A stretch of DNA of 51,141 nt from the NCBI GenBank assembly GCA_017963165.1, contig JAGCTZ010000166.1, forward strand, positions 1 to 51,141. The letters run 5' to 3'. Position 1 is the stretch's first letter. Every line of letters starts with the position of its first letter. The notes below the pieces were generated by a model. It saw only the letters and a program-made list of their open reading frames with translations. It did not search any database and was not told the origin of the DNA. This document shows, piece after piece, positions 43,393 through 51,141 of this stretch. The position numbers and the translations under genes were made by a program. The DNA comes from Treponema sp. (GTDB lineage Bacteria; Spirochaetota; Spirochaetia; Treponematales; Treponemataceae).

Positions 43393-43400
43393 AAAAAGAA

Positions 43401-43486
43401 CCGGAAGATTTTTTGATAGCGAACGAACAGAACAAAAATGATATTCGCCCGTTATCAGAAAATCTTCCGGCACATTCCTTTTTTTA
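43401..43486. terminator. Bidirectional intrinsic terminator between ddl and the small membrane protein gene
   Basis: A stem of about 20 bp: CCGGAAGATTTT (43401-43412) and TGATAGCG pair with CGCCCGTTATCA and AAAATCTTCCGG (ending 43470). A T-run follows at 43479-43485, and an A-run precedes it at 43391-43397, so it can stop transcription from both convergent genes. Confidence 0.85.
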
Positions 43487-43501
43487 TTTACCAGTAAAAT
43501 C

Positions 43502-43723
43502 CTAGCAATTCAAAACGCGGAGAATTTTTCCGTTCAAAATCATCAGGATTAAGTCAATAATCCAAATGATATTCCAACCAAATAACAGACGGATAATACC
43601 TGCTACGATTTTTCCTTCCTTAAATCTGGTAAGCCATCCCAAAAGCCAGGCAGTTACAGGAATAATTGCAAGAATAATACTTACAAGTCTTCCCAATCCA
43701 AAGTAATCCTTTCCTTTTGCCAT
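43502..43723 (-). CDS. Small two-helix membrane protein of unknown function
   Basis: A 73-residue protein, MAKGKDYFGLGRLVSII, with two hydrophobic segments (about 11-30 and 41-63) separated by a short basic loop LTRFKEGK. It resembles short conserved membrane proteins found in spirochaetes and Firmicutes. I cannot name a function. AAGGAG about 8 nt before the ATG supports the start, and TATAAT further upstream on the same strand is a plausible -10. It stands alone between the shared terminator and the MITE-like element. Confidence 0.7.
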   Translation of the reverse strand: MAKGKDYFGLGRLVSIILAIIPVTAWLLGWLTRFKEGKIVAGIIRLLFGWNIIWIIDLILMILNGKILRVLNC

Positions 43724-43800
43724 AATATAAACTCCTTTATAAAGTAGATACCATAATTATAAACCATATTTTTAAAAAAGGAAGAATTTTTTTATTTATT

Positions 43801-44026
43801 CTCGGAACCTCCATATTATAAACCGTGAGATATTAACTATGAAAAAATGCTCCCGTGGGGAACCTGTCTTTGTTCCGCCGAGTACGCTGAATAGAAATTA
43901 TTCTACCGTGCAAATCTGCCTGCGGCAGCTTTGCACTTCCAGCGTACTATGCTCCACAAAGCCAGAACCCCCACTCCGCATTTTTTATAATTAAATTTCA
44001 TTCTTTTATAATGTGGAGGTTCTGAG
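43801..44026. mobile_element. 226-bp MITE-like palindromic element
   Basis: Terminal inverted repeats of 22 bp match at 20 positions (left 43801-43822, right 44005-44026; shared GAACCTCCAYATTATAAA). The copies are flanked by identical ATTTATT direct repeats (43794-43800 and 44027-44033), a possible target duplication. Inside are further nested inverted pairs: AAAAAATGC, AGTACGCT/AGCGTACT (43881-43888, 43941-43948), and a tip hairpin GTGCAAATCTGCC/GGCAGCTTTGCAC (43908-43936). There is no ORF. It occupies most of the only gap over 300 bp in the window (43724-44157). Confidence 0.65.
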
Positions 44027-44028
44027 AT

Positions 44029-44083
44029 TTATTTCAAAATGTAAAACGTTTTTATTTCAAAATGTAAAACGTTTTTATTGCAA
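44029..44083. repeat. Two 23-bp tandem repeats, operator-like, directly upstream of a promoter
   Basis: TTATTTCAAAATGTAAAACG followed by TTT occurs twice in exact tandem (44029-44074 approximately), then a third degenerate start (TTATTGCAAAC) overlaps the -35. Each unit contains the palindrome AAAACGTTTT, with the ACGT centre common in LacI-type operators. Likely regulator sites for the giant lipoprotein gene downstream. Confidence 0.6.
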
Positions 44084-44106
44084 ACTGATATAGGTGGTGT
44101 TATAAT
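44078..44106 (+). promoter_or_regulatory. Promoter of the 2221-residue lipoprotein gene
   Basis: TTGCAA (44078-44083), a 17-bp spacer and consensus TATAAT (44101-44106). The leader of about 45 nt carries GAGGAGG (44144-44150) 7 nt before the ATG at 44158. Confidence 0.78.
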
Positions 44107-44157
44107 GGAAAAATGTTTTCATGACATATTTAAAAAAAACTGAGAGGAGGTTTATTC

Positions 44158-47100
44158 ATGAAAAAAAGGTTAGTATCGCTGCTATCCGTAGCGATTCTTT
44201 TGGCTTCTTCAGTCCTTATCGGCTGTAAGAATGAAACGTCGGAGGGAGCAACCGCTCCAGAACTTTATTCTGAGAAGGCTGCACCAACAGGTTACGTAAT
44301 GGGTTATGTAGTAGATAACCGCGGCGAACCTGTAAAGGATGCAACCGTAACTCTTGGAAATAAAACTGCAACTACAAATGCCGGTGGTGAATTCCAGATC
44401 ACTGGTGTAAGTGCAAACGATCTTAAAAAGTTAAGTAATTACTATCCTACAGGAACACAAGCTACACCAGCTGGTTCCACATCTGCAACATCTGCAACAA
44501 CAGATTTAACAGGAAGTTCTACTGCCTACGCAATTACAGCAACAAAGAAAGGATATCTTTCTGCTGTAGTTCCTGCTATTTATGTTGCTTCACAGGAAAC
44601 TGAAACAGAAGCTGCTAAGAACTACAAGTCAATGCTCAGCGATTTGTCAAAGCAGTTCAATGCTATTCTTGGTGCTTATGCAGGTGCCACTGCTACTACT
44701 GGTACAAATGGCGCTTCTACAGGACTTGGAACAACAACAACATCAACAACTTCAAGCAATGGTGATTCTGTTATAGATAAAACTGTAACAACAACAAGCA
44801 ATGCCGAAGATGTAATGAAAATCATCGCAAAAGCAATGGCAGACCTTGCAGATGAAGCTGCTTATGATGCAACTTACAGAGAATTCTATTCAACATTCGC
44901 AAAGGCTGTATTGATTCCTTTGGATGCTTCTTTCTCTGGTAAGATTGAACTCCAGCTTAAGACAAAGGATGCAACAACTTACGATGCAACAACTTATGTT
45001 CCAACTTCTAAGCCTGTTGTACGTGCATCATATACACCAGCAATTCCAGCAGGAAATAGTGGTGTAAACACAGGTTACTTGGGTGCTGGTAATCAAATAC
45101 TTTCAAATACTGCTGCTGGTACATACACATATACAGCACAGGTAGACCAAAATGGAAAATTCACTTTTGAAGGTCTTCCTTCTGGTGTTCCACTGTCTTT
45201 CTCTGTAGATTCATTCTTTGAAACTGTTAATGACAAAGAATACATATTCTCAAGCGAATCAGCAGAATTAAAGATTACAAACAACGGCACACTTCAAGAT
45301 GTTGTTAATCTGACAGTTACAAATACTTCTGGAAATGTTTCAACAACAACAACAACAAAAGTTAAGTTAAATGGTACTAACAACAGTTTATCTGCTGTAT
45401 TCCTTCTCTATGCTCAGAACGACAAGATTGCAGTAACAGCTACAAATGTTGATTCAATTTCTTCAGGCAAACTTCTTACAACAAAGGATGCTCTTGAATT
45501 TACATTCAGCAAGCCAATGCTTAATCTTTCTGTAGAAAATAAGAGTGCTTCTAGTTCTTCTAGTTCTTCTGGTTCTACTACTCCAGCTACTACTTCTTCT
45601 CTCAAAGACCTTGGCACAGGCGAATATACAATCGAATGGAGTACAGACAAAACAAAGGCAACAATCACTCCTGTTGCTGGTTACTGGACAGTAGAAGGTA
45701 CTCCTACAATTAAACTTAGCGGTGAAGCCGTAGATGGTGCAAAAAAATTCCTTAATGATGAGTTTGATTTGTACTTCGATACAAAGGTTTGGGTATCTAT
45801 TTCTACAAAGACCCTTAACGACTACAATGACTACATCGATCTTAAGGATCCAATCGTTCTTGAATTCTCAAAGCCAATGAACGAAAAAATTGCTCTTACA
45901 CTTTCAGGAACAAATACAGCTTACGACGAAGCTTGGAACGAAGACAGGACAGAGCTTACTATTACTCCTGTACTTGAATTCTGGAAGGTAACTGGACAAG
46001 CAGGCGATTCAACTACAACTCCTGCCGTTGATGCAATTCCTAACAAAGTTACTATCAAAGTAAAAGAAAACAGTGGTTCTTCTAAAGAATTCTACAACAA
46101 AGATTTCAGCTACTGGAAGACAGGTGCTGCATCTGACGGAAGTGCTCTTGAAGTATTCTTTGACAACTATATTGATGTAAAAGTTGAAAAGGCTACAATT
46201 ACAGGAAAAGAAGGATTTACTTTGACTTTTGATAAGCCACTTAAATCATTCTCAAAAGCAAATAATATTACATCAATTAAGTGTGGTGACGATACAGTTG
46301 AAGACTACATAGCTTCTATTGATTCAACAAATACTATTGTAACAATTGAATCTTTAAATCCTATCTTCAAGTATGAAGGTCGCTACGAAATCACACTTAA
46401 AGGTCTTGAAGCTAAAGACGGAAGTACTTATGTTCGCGAACTTGGTGATAAGGAAGATGCAACTCCTAGTGTACAAAACGACTTCAAAGCAACTACAAAC
46501 TTTGCTTTCGACGGTGCTTATCTTGATGTATTAGTTGAAGATGCAAGCACAGCTACTGAAGAAGCAATCAAGTTGACCTTCAGCAAGAAGCTTAAGGCTT
46601 TTGATGAAGACAATATTACTTCAATCAACGTTGTCACCATCAATGGAAACAACGTCACTGTTGGTAATGCTGTAAATGACTACATCTATACTCTTGATAC
46701 AACAGGCAAAGTATTAACAATTACTTCTAAGAATCCTGAATTCAAAGAGAATGGTCGATATTACATTGCTCTCAAAGATCTTGAAGCAGAAGATGGAAGC
46801 GTTAAGCTTCGCGAAATCAACAAAGTTGGAGCTGTTACAAGCACATCTAGCACAGAAAAGAAAATCAATTTAATTACTGACTTTAGCTTCAAGGGACTCA
46901 CCCTTAAGATATTGGACGTTGATGTAATTGATAGACTTCCTGCTAATGCCGTAGCTTCTCGTTCTATTGTTGATGTAAAGCCTTCTGATGTTCTTAAGGT
47001 TACATTCAACATGCCAATCTACAAATCAGAAATGACTGTAGGAGTTGGTACAGTTACAACTCAAAACCCTGCAAGTTCACCAAAGAACTACATTGACAGT

Positions 47101-50100
47101 ACTGATGCATCTATCGTTTACGTTCCACTTTCTGATGTAGGAACAGTTAACGATACAATTGTTCTTGGTAATTTCACAAATGTAATCGCTGAAGATGGAA
47201 CAACAGGAGACACAAATACTTCAGCCTCTTGGACAAAGTGGTCAAAAGACACACAGTACCGCATCTATGCTGCAATTACACTGGTAGACACAAGCCTTGT
47301 AGCATTGAATAACACTGCAAGTGATATTCCATATTATGACCTTGCAAATGTAATTGACGCTTCTACTCCAATGACATTCACATTCAGTGCTGCTCCTGAT
47401 AAGGTTTACTACACATTGTACAGATACGATGGTAACGGAAATACAGCTGTTAAGGTTGACGACGGACAGGCTACATTAACAGGTGCAACAGCAACAGTTT
47501 CTGCTGCTAACCTTATCCCAGTTGCTGACAAATCAACTGGTGATGCAAAGCGAGAAACAGAATACTTCATCGATATCAATGCTGTAAACACAGCCGATGT
47601 AACATTGTTCTCTACAACAAATGCATGGACATACAACGCTTCATCTGATTTCGAAGGCGATAACACAGTTAAGGCTTTGTTTGATAAGCCAGGCGATACT
47701 TCAGAATCAAAGCTCGGCTTTGGAACAATCAAGTTGTATGTAAAGCCTCTTTCTCTCATAGGAACAAACATCTATGACGAAAATGCTGAAGGTACAGCTA
47801 AGATTGCAACATTTGAACCAAAATCTGCACTTACATTCACATTTGATGCTGACCTTCCAGCAGCTTCTGTTGTGGAATACACACTCTTCGACAGCACAGG
47901 TGACGAAATCAGCAATGGAACAGCAACAAAGACAGGTGCTACAGCAACTGTTAATGATGCAAACCTCATCTATGATGAAGACCATGCAGCAGCAGCATCT
48001 CGTATTTCTACATACTTTGTTGCTCTTACAATTAAAGAATCTGCAGAAGAAGATGCAGCAATTCTCTTCAGCACAGAAAAGAACTTCCCTCTTACTGCTA
48101 GTGACACATTTGAAAATGATATCATTACAGACAAGGGTATCTTTACTGCAAACGACAAGGGTCTTAAACTCTTCATTAAGCCTCTCACTCTCGTAGGAAC
48201 AAACCTCTATGACGAAGAAGCTGATACCATTGCAACATTTGAACCAAAATCTGCACTTACATTCACATTTGATTCTGAACTTCCAGCAGATTCTGTTATT
48301 GAATACTCTATCTTCGACAGCAGCACCAGCACTACCCCAATCAGTACTGGAACTGGAACAAAGTCTGAGGCAACAGTAACTATAAATGATGCAAACCTCA
48401 TCTATGATGAAGACAATGCAGCAACAGCAACTCGTGTTTCTACATATTTTGTTGCTCTTACAATCAAAGAATCTGCAGAAGAAGATGCAGCAATTCTCTT
48501 CAGCACAGAAAATAAATTCCCTCTTACTGCTAGTGACACATTCGAAAAGGATACCATTACCGGTAAGCAAATGTTTACTGCAAACAAGGGTCTTAAATTC
48601 TACATCAAGCCTCTCACTCTCATAGGAACAAACCTCTATGATGAAGATGCAGATGCTATTGCTAGTTTTGAACCAAAGTCTGCACTTACATTCACATTTG
48701 ATTCTGCTCTTCCAGCAGCTTCTGTTGTAGAATACGCTCTCTACGATAGCTCTACCAGCACTACACCAATCAGTACTGGAACAGCAACAAAGAATGGTGC
48801 AACTGTAACTGTTAATGATGAAAATCTTATCATCGATGATACAGCTAACACAGCAACAGGAACAGCAACATACTACATTGCACTTACTGTTAAAGAATCT
48901 GCAGAAGAAGATGCAGCAATTCTCTTCAACACAGCAGAAAAATTCCCTCTCTCTGGATCTGATGATTCATTCGAAAAGGATACAATTTCTGGTAAGAGTA
49001 TCTTTACAGCAAACGACAATGGTCTTAAAGTTATAATCAAACCTTACACAATCATTGCTGCAGAACAGCTTGCTACAGTAACACAGTCTTGGGGAGAAGA
49101 TGTTGTTAATTACAACTTCGATCCTCTCCTTCCAGGAACACCTGTCGATGTTAAATTCTCTAGCACAATTCCAGCTGATTCAAAGATCAAGTGGGAAATC
49201 TATGACAGTTCAGACAATGTTCTTAGTGCTGAAAATGTAACACCTGTTAATACAGCAACAGACACATTCAGAATTTCTTCTGATGTTATGATTGCTGAAC
49301 CAAATGCTGACACAACTTACAAAGTTTGGATTCAGGTTGAAGATGCAGATGGAAACATCTTGTTCTCAACAGAAAACAAAACATTCGGTACTACTACAGA
49401 CTCATTCGAAGATACTCTCAAAGATGGTGGATATGTAGTTTCAGCAGGAACTGGCACAGATCCTAAGTATCTTGCAGTTAAGATTATTGGTACAAAGGTA
49501 GTTACAGAAGACAGTACATTACGTACAAACACTTCTGCTCCAACTCCAGATTACTTGACATCTTACAAGCAGCCTATCGTTCTTAAGTTTACTCATCCTG
49601 TAGACGGCTATAAGGCAGTATTGTACACTCCTAATTATGACGACAGAATATATACAAAACCAATAGGTTCTGTTACAACATTACCAGTTCTTACAGATGC
49701 TGATTATGATGAATGGACAGTTGCTGCAAGTGAATACATCTACGAAAGTACATACACTTTCAACACAGAAAAAGATGAAATCACAATTACTCCAACAAAC
49801 TACTTTGGAGCAAATGCGCCTATAAACGTTGCTCTGTTCGATGAAAATGGAATCTACACAGACATTCACTATGATGACACAGCTTCATCAAGTCTTGTTT
49901 ATGCAACTGCTCCTGCTACAAATGCTTCAAATCTTAACATCAATGAAATGCTCGAGGATAGTTCTATCGTTACAGAACTTGAGTATGTAACAAATGCGAC
50001 AGCAAGTGGTATTACAACTTCTGTTAATGATGTTGGAAACGGAAGATCACTGGCATTCAGATTCGCAACTGCTTATAGTACTGAAACAAGATCATTTGCT

Positions 50101-50823
50101 AAATATACAGTATTCGTAAAGACAGCTGAATCTGAGGATTATGTTCTTCAGGGAACACGTGGTATTGTTGGTAAAAACAAATATAATGACAATATTACTG
50201 TTCCAAACTACAGACTTTACCAAGAAGACAATGACAAGACATTCCTTGAAGCAACATTGGGCGACGATGCATTCCGCTATGGTGATTCAACAGTTGAAGT
50301 AGTAATTCTTAAAGAATTCAATGGTGTAAGAACTCTTTACCACAAGGTTCTTGAAGATAAGTCTGCTAACACAATCGCCAGTGGCAAACTTGACATTACA
50401 ATTGCCGGTATTACTGGTAGTACACTACAAAATGCTACAGGTGCTACTGCTCAAGAGACAGACCTTGAATTTGTTGGAACAGGTGCTAATCCTAAGACCG
50501 AAGATGATGGTTTAGGTGGAACAACAAACAACACTGTAACTGCTCTTGGCAACATTACTATCACAATCTCAAATGATGAATGGATTAAACGTGTAACAGT
50601 ACAGTATATTGGTCAGACAAATGAAAACCTCACAGCAGATAATGTATCTGGCGCAGACAACAACACACCAAGAGTACAATACCAGGCTGATTCAAATGAA
50701 AGACCTGTAGGAGCTACTGCAACTCTTCAAAATGTTAGTATGTACGAAGGTGATGCTATTAAGGTATCTGTAACAGATACTTCTGACAACACAATCGAAT
50801 ATACTTACACAATCAAGCACTAA
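44158..50823 (+). CDS. Large repeat-containing surface lipoprotein
   Basis: A 2221-residue exported lipoprotein with a signal ending LIGC (Cys23). Residues ~45-85 (VMGYVVDNRGEPVKDATVTLGNKTATTNAGGEFQITGV) form a carboxypeptidase-regulatory-like beta-sandwich often found in surface proteins. Thr/Ser-rich stretches follow, including a poly-Ser run near residue 463. A series of Ig-like modules comes next (LTFSKPMLNLSV, IVLEFSKPMNEKIALTL, FTLTFDKPLKSF). Three near-identical ~142-residue modules lie at about 1197-1627 (IGTNLYDEEADTIATFEPKSALTFTF...). The remainder is beta-rich to the C-terminus. I find no catalytic motif; a structural or adhesive surface role is likely. It has a strong promoter, adjacent tandem operator-like repeats, and an IS element just beyond its end. 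Confidence 0.88.
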   Translation: MKKRLVSLLSVAILLASSVLIGCKNETSEGATAPELYSEKAAPTGYVMGYVVDNRGEPVKDATVTLGNKTATTNAGGEFQITGVSANDLKKLSNYYPTGTQATPAGSTSATSATTDLTGSSTAYAITATKKGYLSAVVPAIYVASQETETEAAKNYKSMLSDLSKQFNAILGAYAGATATTGTNGASTGLGTTTTSTTSSNGDSVIDKTVTTTSNAEDVMKIIAKAMADLADEAAYDATYREFYSTFAKAVLIPLDASFSGKIELQLKTKDATTYDATTYVPTSKPVVRASYTPAIPAGNSGVNTGYLGAGNQILSNTAAGTYTYTAQVDQNGKFTFEGLPSGVPLSFSVDSFFETVNDKEYIFSSESAELKITNNGTLQDVVNLTVTNTSGNVSTTTTTKVKLNGTNNSLSAVFLLYAQNDKIAVTATNVDSISSGKLLTTKDALEFTFSKPMLNLSVENKSASSSSSSSGSTTPATTSSLKDLGTGEYTIEWSTDKTKATITPVAGYWTVEGTPTIKLSGEAVDGAKKFLNDEFDLYFDTKVWVSISTKTLNDYNDYIDLKDPIVLEFSKPMNEKIALTLSGTNTAYDEAWNEDRTELTITPVLEFWKVTGQAGDSTTTPAVDAIPNKVTIKVKENSGSSKEFYNKDFSYWKTGAASDGSALEVFFDNYIDVKVEKATITGKEGFTLTFDKPLKSFSKANNITSIKCGDDTVEDYIASIDSTNTIVTIESLNPIFKYEGRYEITLKGLEAKDGSTYVRELGDKEDATPSVQNDFKATTNFAFDGAYLDVLVEDASTATEEAIKLTFSKKLKAFDEDNITSINVVTINGNNVTVGNAVNDYIYTLDTTGKVLTITSKNPEFKENGRYYIALKDLEAEDGSVKLREINKVGAVTSTSSTEKKINLITDFSFKGLTLKILDVDVIDRLPANAVASRSIVDVKPSDVLKVTFNMPIYKSEMTVGVGTVTTQNPASSPKNYIDSTDASIVYVPLSDVGTVNDTIVLGNFTNVIAEDGTTGDTNTSASWTKWSKDTQYRIYAAITLVDTSLVALNNTASDIPYYDLANVIDASTPMTFTFSAAPDKVYYTLYRYDGNGNTAVKVDDGQATLTGATATVSAANLIPVADKSTGDAKRETEYFIDINAVNTADVTLFSTTNAWTYNASSDFEGDNTVKALFDKPGDTSESKLGFGTIKLYVKPLSLIGTNIYDENAEGTAKIATFEPKSALTFTFDADLPAASVVEYTLFDSTGDEISNGTATKTGATATVNDANLIYDEDHAAAASRISTYFVALTIKESAEEDAAILFSTEKNFPLTASDTFENDIITDKGIFTANDKGLKLFIKPLTLVGTNLYDEEADTIATFEPKSALTFTFDSELPADSVIEYSIFDSSTSTTPISTGTGTKSEATVTINDANLIYDEDNAATATRVSTYFVALTIKESAEEDAAILFSTENKFPLTASDTFEKDTITGKQMFTANKGLKFYIKPLTLIGTNLYDEDADAIASFEPKSALTFTFDSALPAASVVEYALYDSSTSTTPISTGTATKNGATVTVNDENLIIDDTANTATGTATYYIALTVKESAEEDAAILFNTAEKFPLSGSDDSFEKDTISGKSIFTANDNGLKVIIKPYTIIAAEQLATVTQSWGEDVVNYNFDPLLPGTPVDVKFSSTIPADSKIKWEIYDSSDNVLSAENVTPVNTATDTFRISSDVMIAEPNADTTYKVWIQVEDADGNILFSTENKTFGTTTDSFEDTLKDGGYVVSAGTGTDPKYLAVKIIGTKVVTEDSTLRTNTSAPTPDYLTSYKQPIVLKFTHPVDGYKAVLYTPNYDDRIYTKPIGSVTTLPVLTDADYDEWTVAASEYIYESTYTFNTEKDEITITPTNYFGANAPINVALFDENGIYTDIHYDDTASSSLVYATAPATNASNLNINEMLEDSSIVTELEYVTNATASGITTSVNDVGNGRSLAFRFATAYSTETRSFAKYTVFVKTAESEDYVLQGTRGIVGKNKYNDNITVPNYRLYQEDNDKTFLEATLGDDAFRYGDSTVEVVILKEFNGVRTLYHKVLEDKSANTIASGKLDITIAGITGSTLQNATGATAQETDLEFVGTGANPKTEDDGLGGTTNNTVTALGNITITISNDEWIKRVTVQYIGQTNENLTADNVSGADNNTPRVQYQADSNERPVGATATLQNVSMYEGDAIKVSVTDTSDNTIEYTYTIKH
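47748..49041 (+). repeat. ~430-bp intragenic repeats in the large lipoprotein gene
   Basis: Units start near 47748, 48181 and 48607, with a degenerate fourth from about 49042. Long runs of the first three are identical at the DNA level (for example the stretch encoding KESAEEDAAILFST), so they can recombine. They encode ~142-residue modules. Confidence 0.85.
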
Positions 50824-50831
50824 TTGGTCTT

Positions 50832-50858
50832 ATACCACTGGTTAAATTCCAGCGGTAT
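50832..50858 (+). terminator. Hairpin after the large lipoprotein gene, possible terminator
   Basis: ATACCACTGG pairs with CCAGCGGTAT with one mismatch, 9 nt after the stop codon. No clear U-tract follows directly, so termination may rely on the next hairpin at the insertion sequence end. Confidence 0.45.
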
Positions 50859-50877
50859 ATTGTAACTTGTTAAAAAA

Positions 50878-51141
50878 GGGGCTGTCCCAAAAGTATGGGG
50901 CAGCCCTTATTATTTTTAAATTTACAAGTGAATGCAAATCTGCTAAAATTTAAATATGAGCAGAGGCGTAAGCGATAAAATCACATACAAACCATATAGT
51001 CAGGGCGAGCAGTGGCTCCTGCCACCAAGTCTGGACGAACTGGTTCCACAAAATCATTTTGTAAGAATTGTCAGCAAAACAGTAGATGAACTCGAAATTA
51101 AAGAAGTATTTGCCCGAAATACAAAAGGTGGCGGAGCAAGC
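50878..51141 (+). mobile_element. Left end of an IS1182-type insertion sequence, cut by the window edge
   Basis: GGGGCTGTCCC (50878-50888) and GGGGCAGCCC (50897-50906) form a hairpin at what is probably the left terminus; ends of the form GGGGCTGTCCCAAAAG are typical of this IS group. A T-rich tract follows. The transposase gene starts at 50956. The right end and any target duplication lie outside the window. Confidence 0.75.
50956..51141 (+). CDS. IS1182-family transposase, N-terminal part only
   Basis: The first 62 residues of a transposase, MSRGVSDKITYKPYSQGEQWLL, continuing PPSLDELVPQNHFVRIVS, which is the characteristic DUF772/IS1182 start. The reading frame is open to the last base, so the catalytic DDE core lies beyond the window. 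It is too short for a complete-ORF search at the edge, but the match to the family opening is clear. A hairpin at the IS terminus lies 50 bp upstream. Whether the element is intact cannot be judged here. Confidence 0.85.
   Translation, partial: MSRGVSDKITYKPYSQGEQWLLPPSLDELVPQNHFVRIVSKTVDELEIKEVFARNTKGGGAS

Noticed and set aside
43801..44026. Integron attC site, since Treponema denticola carries an integron
   Set aside because: The fold is similar in spirit, but I find no paired RYYYAAC and GTTRRRY core sites at its ends, and no integrase or cassette array is near.
47707..48570. A 287-codon Cys-rich open frame on the minus strand
   Set aside because: It is antisense to the repeat modules of the 2221-residue lipoprotein. 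Its cysteine clusters come from complementing GCA-rich Ala codons, and the pattern repeats with the sense modules.

Overview
The window looks like a chromosomal segment of a host-associated, saccharolytic Treponema (Spirochaetota) of the rumen or gut type. The evidence is moderately AT-rich DNA, a PotABCD operon, many short lipoprotein signals, very large repetitive surface lipoproteins with an FGE-sulfatase/lectin-type C-terminus, a short RecQ, a D-uronate catabolic set, and Treponema-like small membrane proteins. The genus is inferred; no rRNA or other definitive marker is present.

Layout: (1) 101-5445, a complete spermidine/putrescine ABC transporter potABCD followed by a UDP-sugar pyrophosphorylase. 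(2) 5494-10405, a divergent Holliday-junction-resolvase-like endonuclease and OmpA-family protein, a short RecQ-like helicase, a small membrane protein, and an isolated hisH-hisF pair. (3) 10498-17443, a chemoreceptor, asnS, a YihY/cyclic-nucleotide-domain fusion and a DEAD-box RNA helicase. (4) 17454-20790, an Fe-S-type Rrf2 regulator overlapping an unusual MnmA, then the KDG kinase/KDPG aldolase operon. (5) 21012-33539, an Rpn-type PD-(D/E)XK protein, a 3470-residue lipoprotein and a transglutaminase-like lipoprotein. (6) 33556-38424, uxaC, an MFS sugar transporter and a beta-helix protein; with kdgA/kdgK this supports uronate use. (7) 38605-43392, purA, queD, murE and ddl. (8) 43502-51141, a small membrane protein, a 226-bp MITE-like palindrome, a 2221-residue lipoprotein with its own promoter, and the 5' part of an IS1182-type transposase cut by the window edge.

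Three patterns cross gene boundaries. First, a REP-like element (core CCTTCGACAGGCTCAGG) occurs at seven places, four of them inside coding sequence (one in the DEAD-box helicase, two in uxaC, one at the murE 3' end). Most copies carry a tandemly amplified tail, and within genes the units are multiples of three. Second, at least seven genes (5889 minus, 8955 minus, 9014 plus, 15335 plus, 19039 minus, 40294 minus, 40482 plus) have a -10-like hexamer only 6-9 nt before the start codon and no Shine-Dalgarno, the layout expected for leaderless mRNAs. Third, shared palindromes link separate genes: a TACTAGTA operator on the -10 boxes of kdgA and uxaC, and a 20-bp TTAACAAAA/TTTTGTTAA palindrome before recQ and the Rpn-like gene.

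I see no CRISPR array, rRNA, tRNA or reverse transcriptase. The strongest candidates for something undescribed are the tail-amplifying coding-compatible REP family, the leaderless gene class, and the MITE-like element next to tandem operator-like repeats upstream of the giant lipoprotein.
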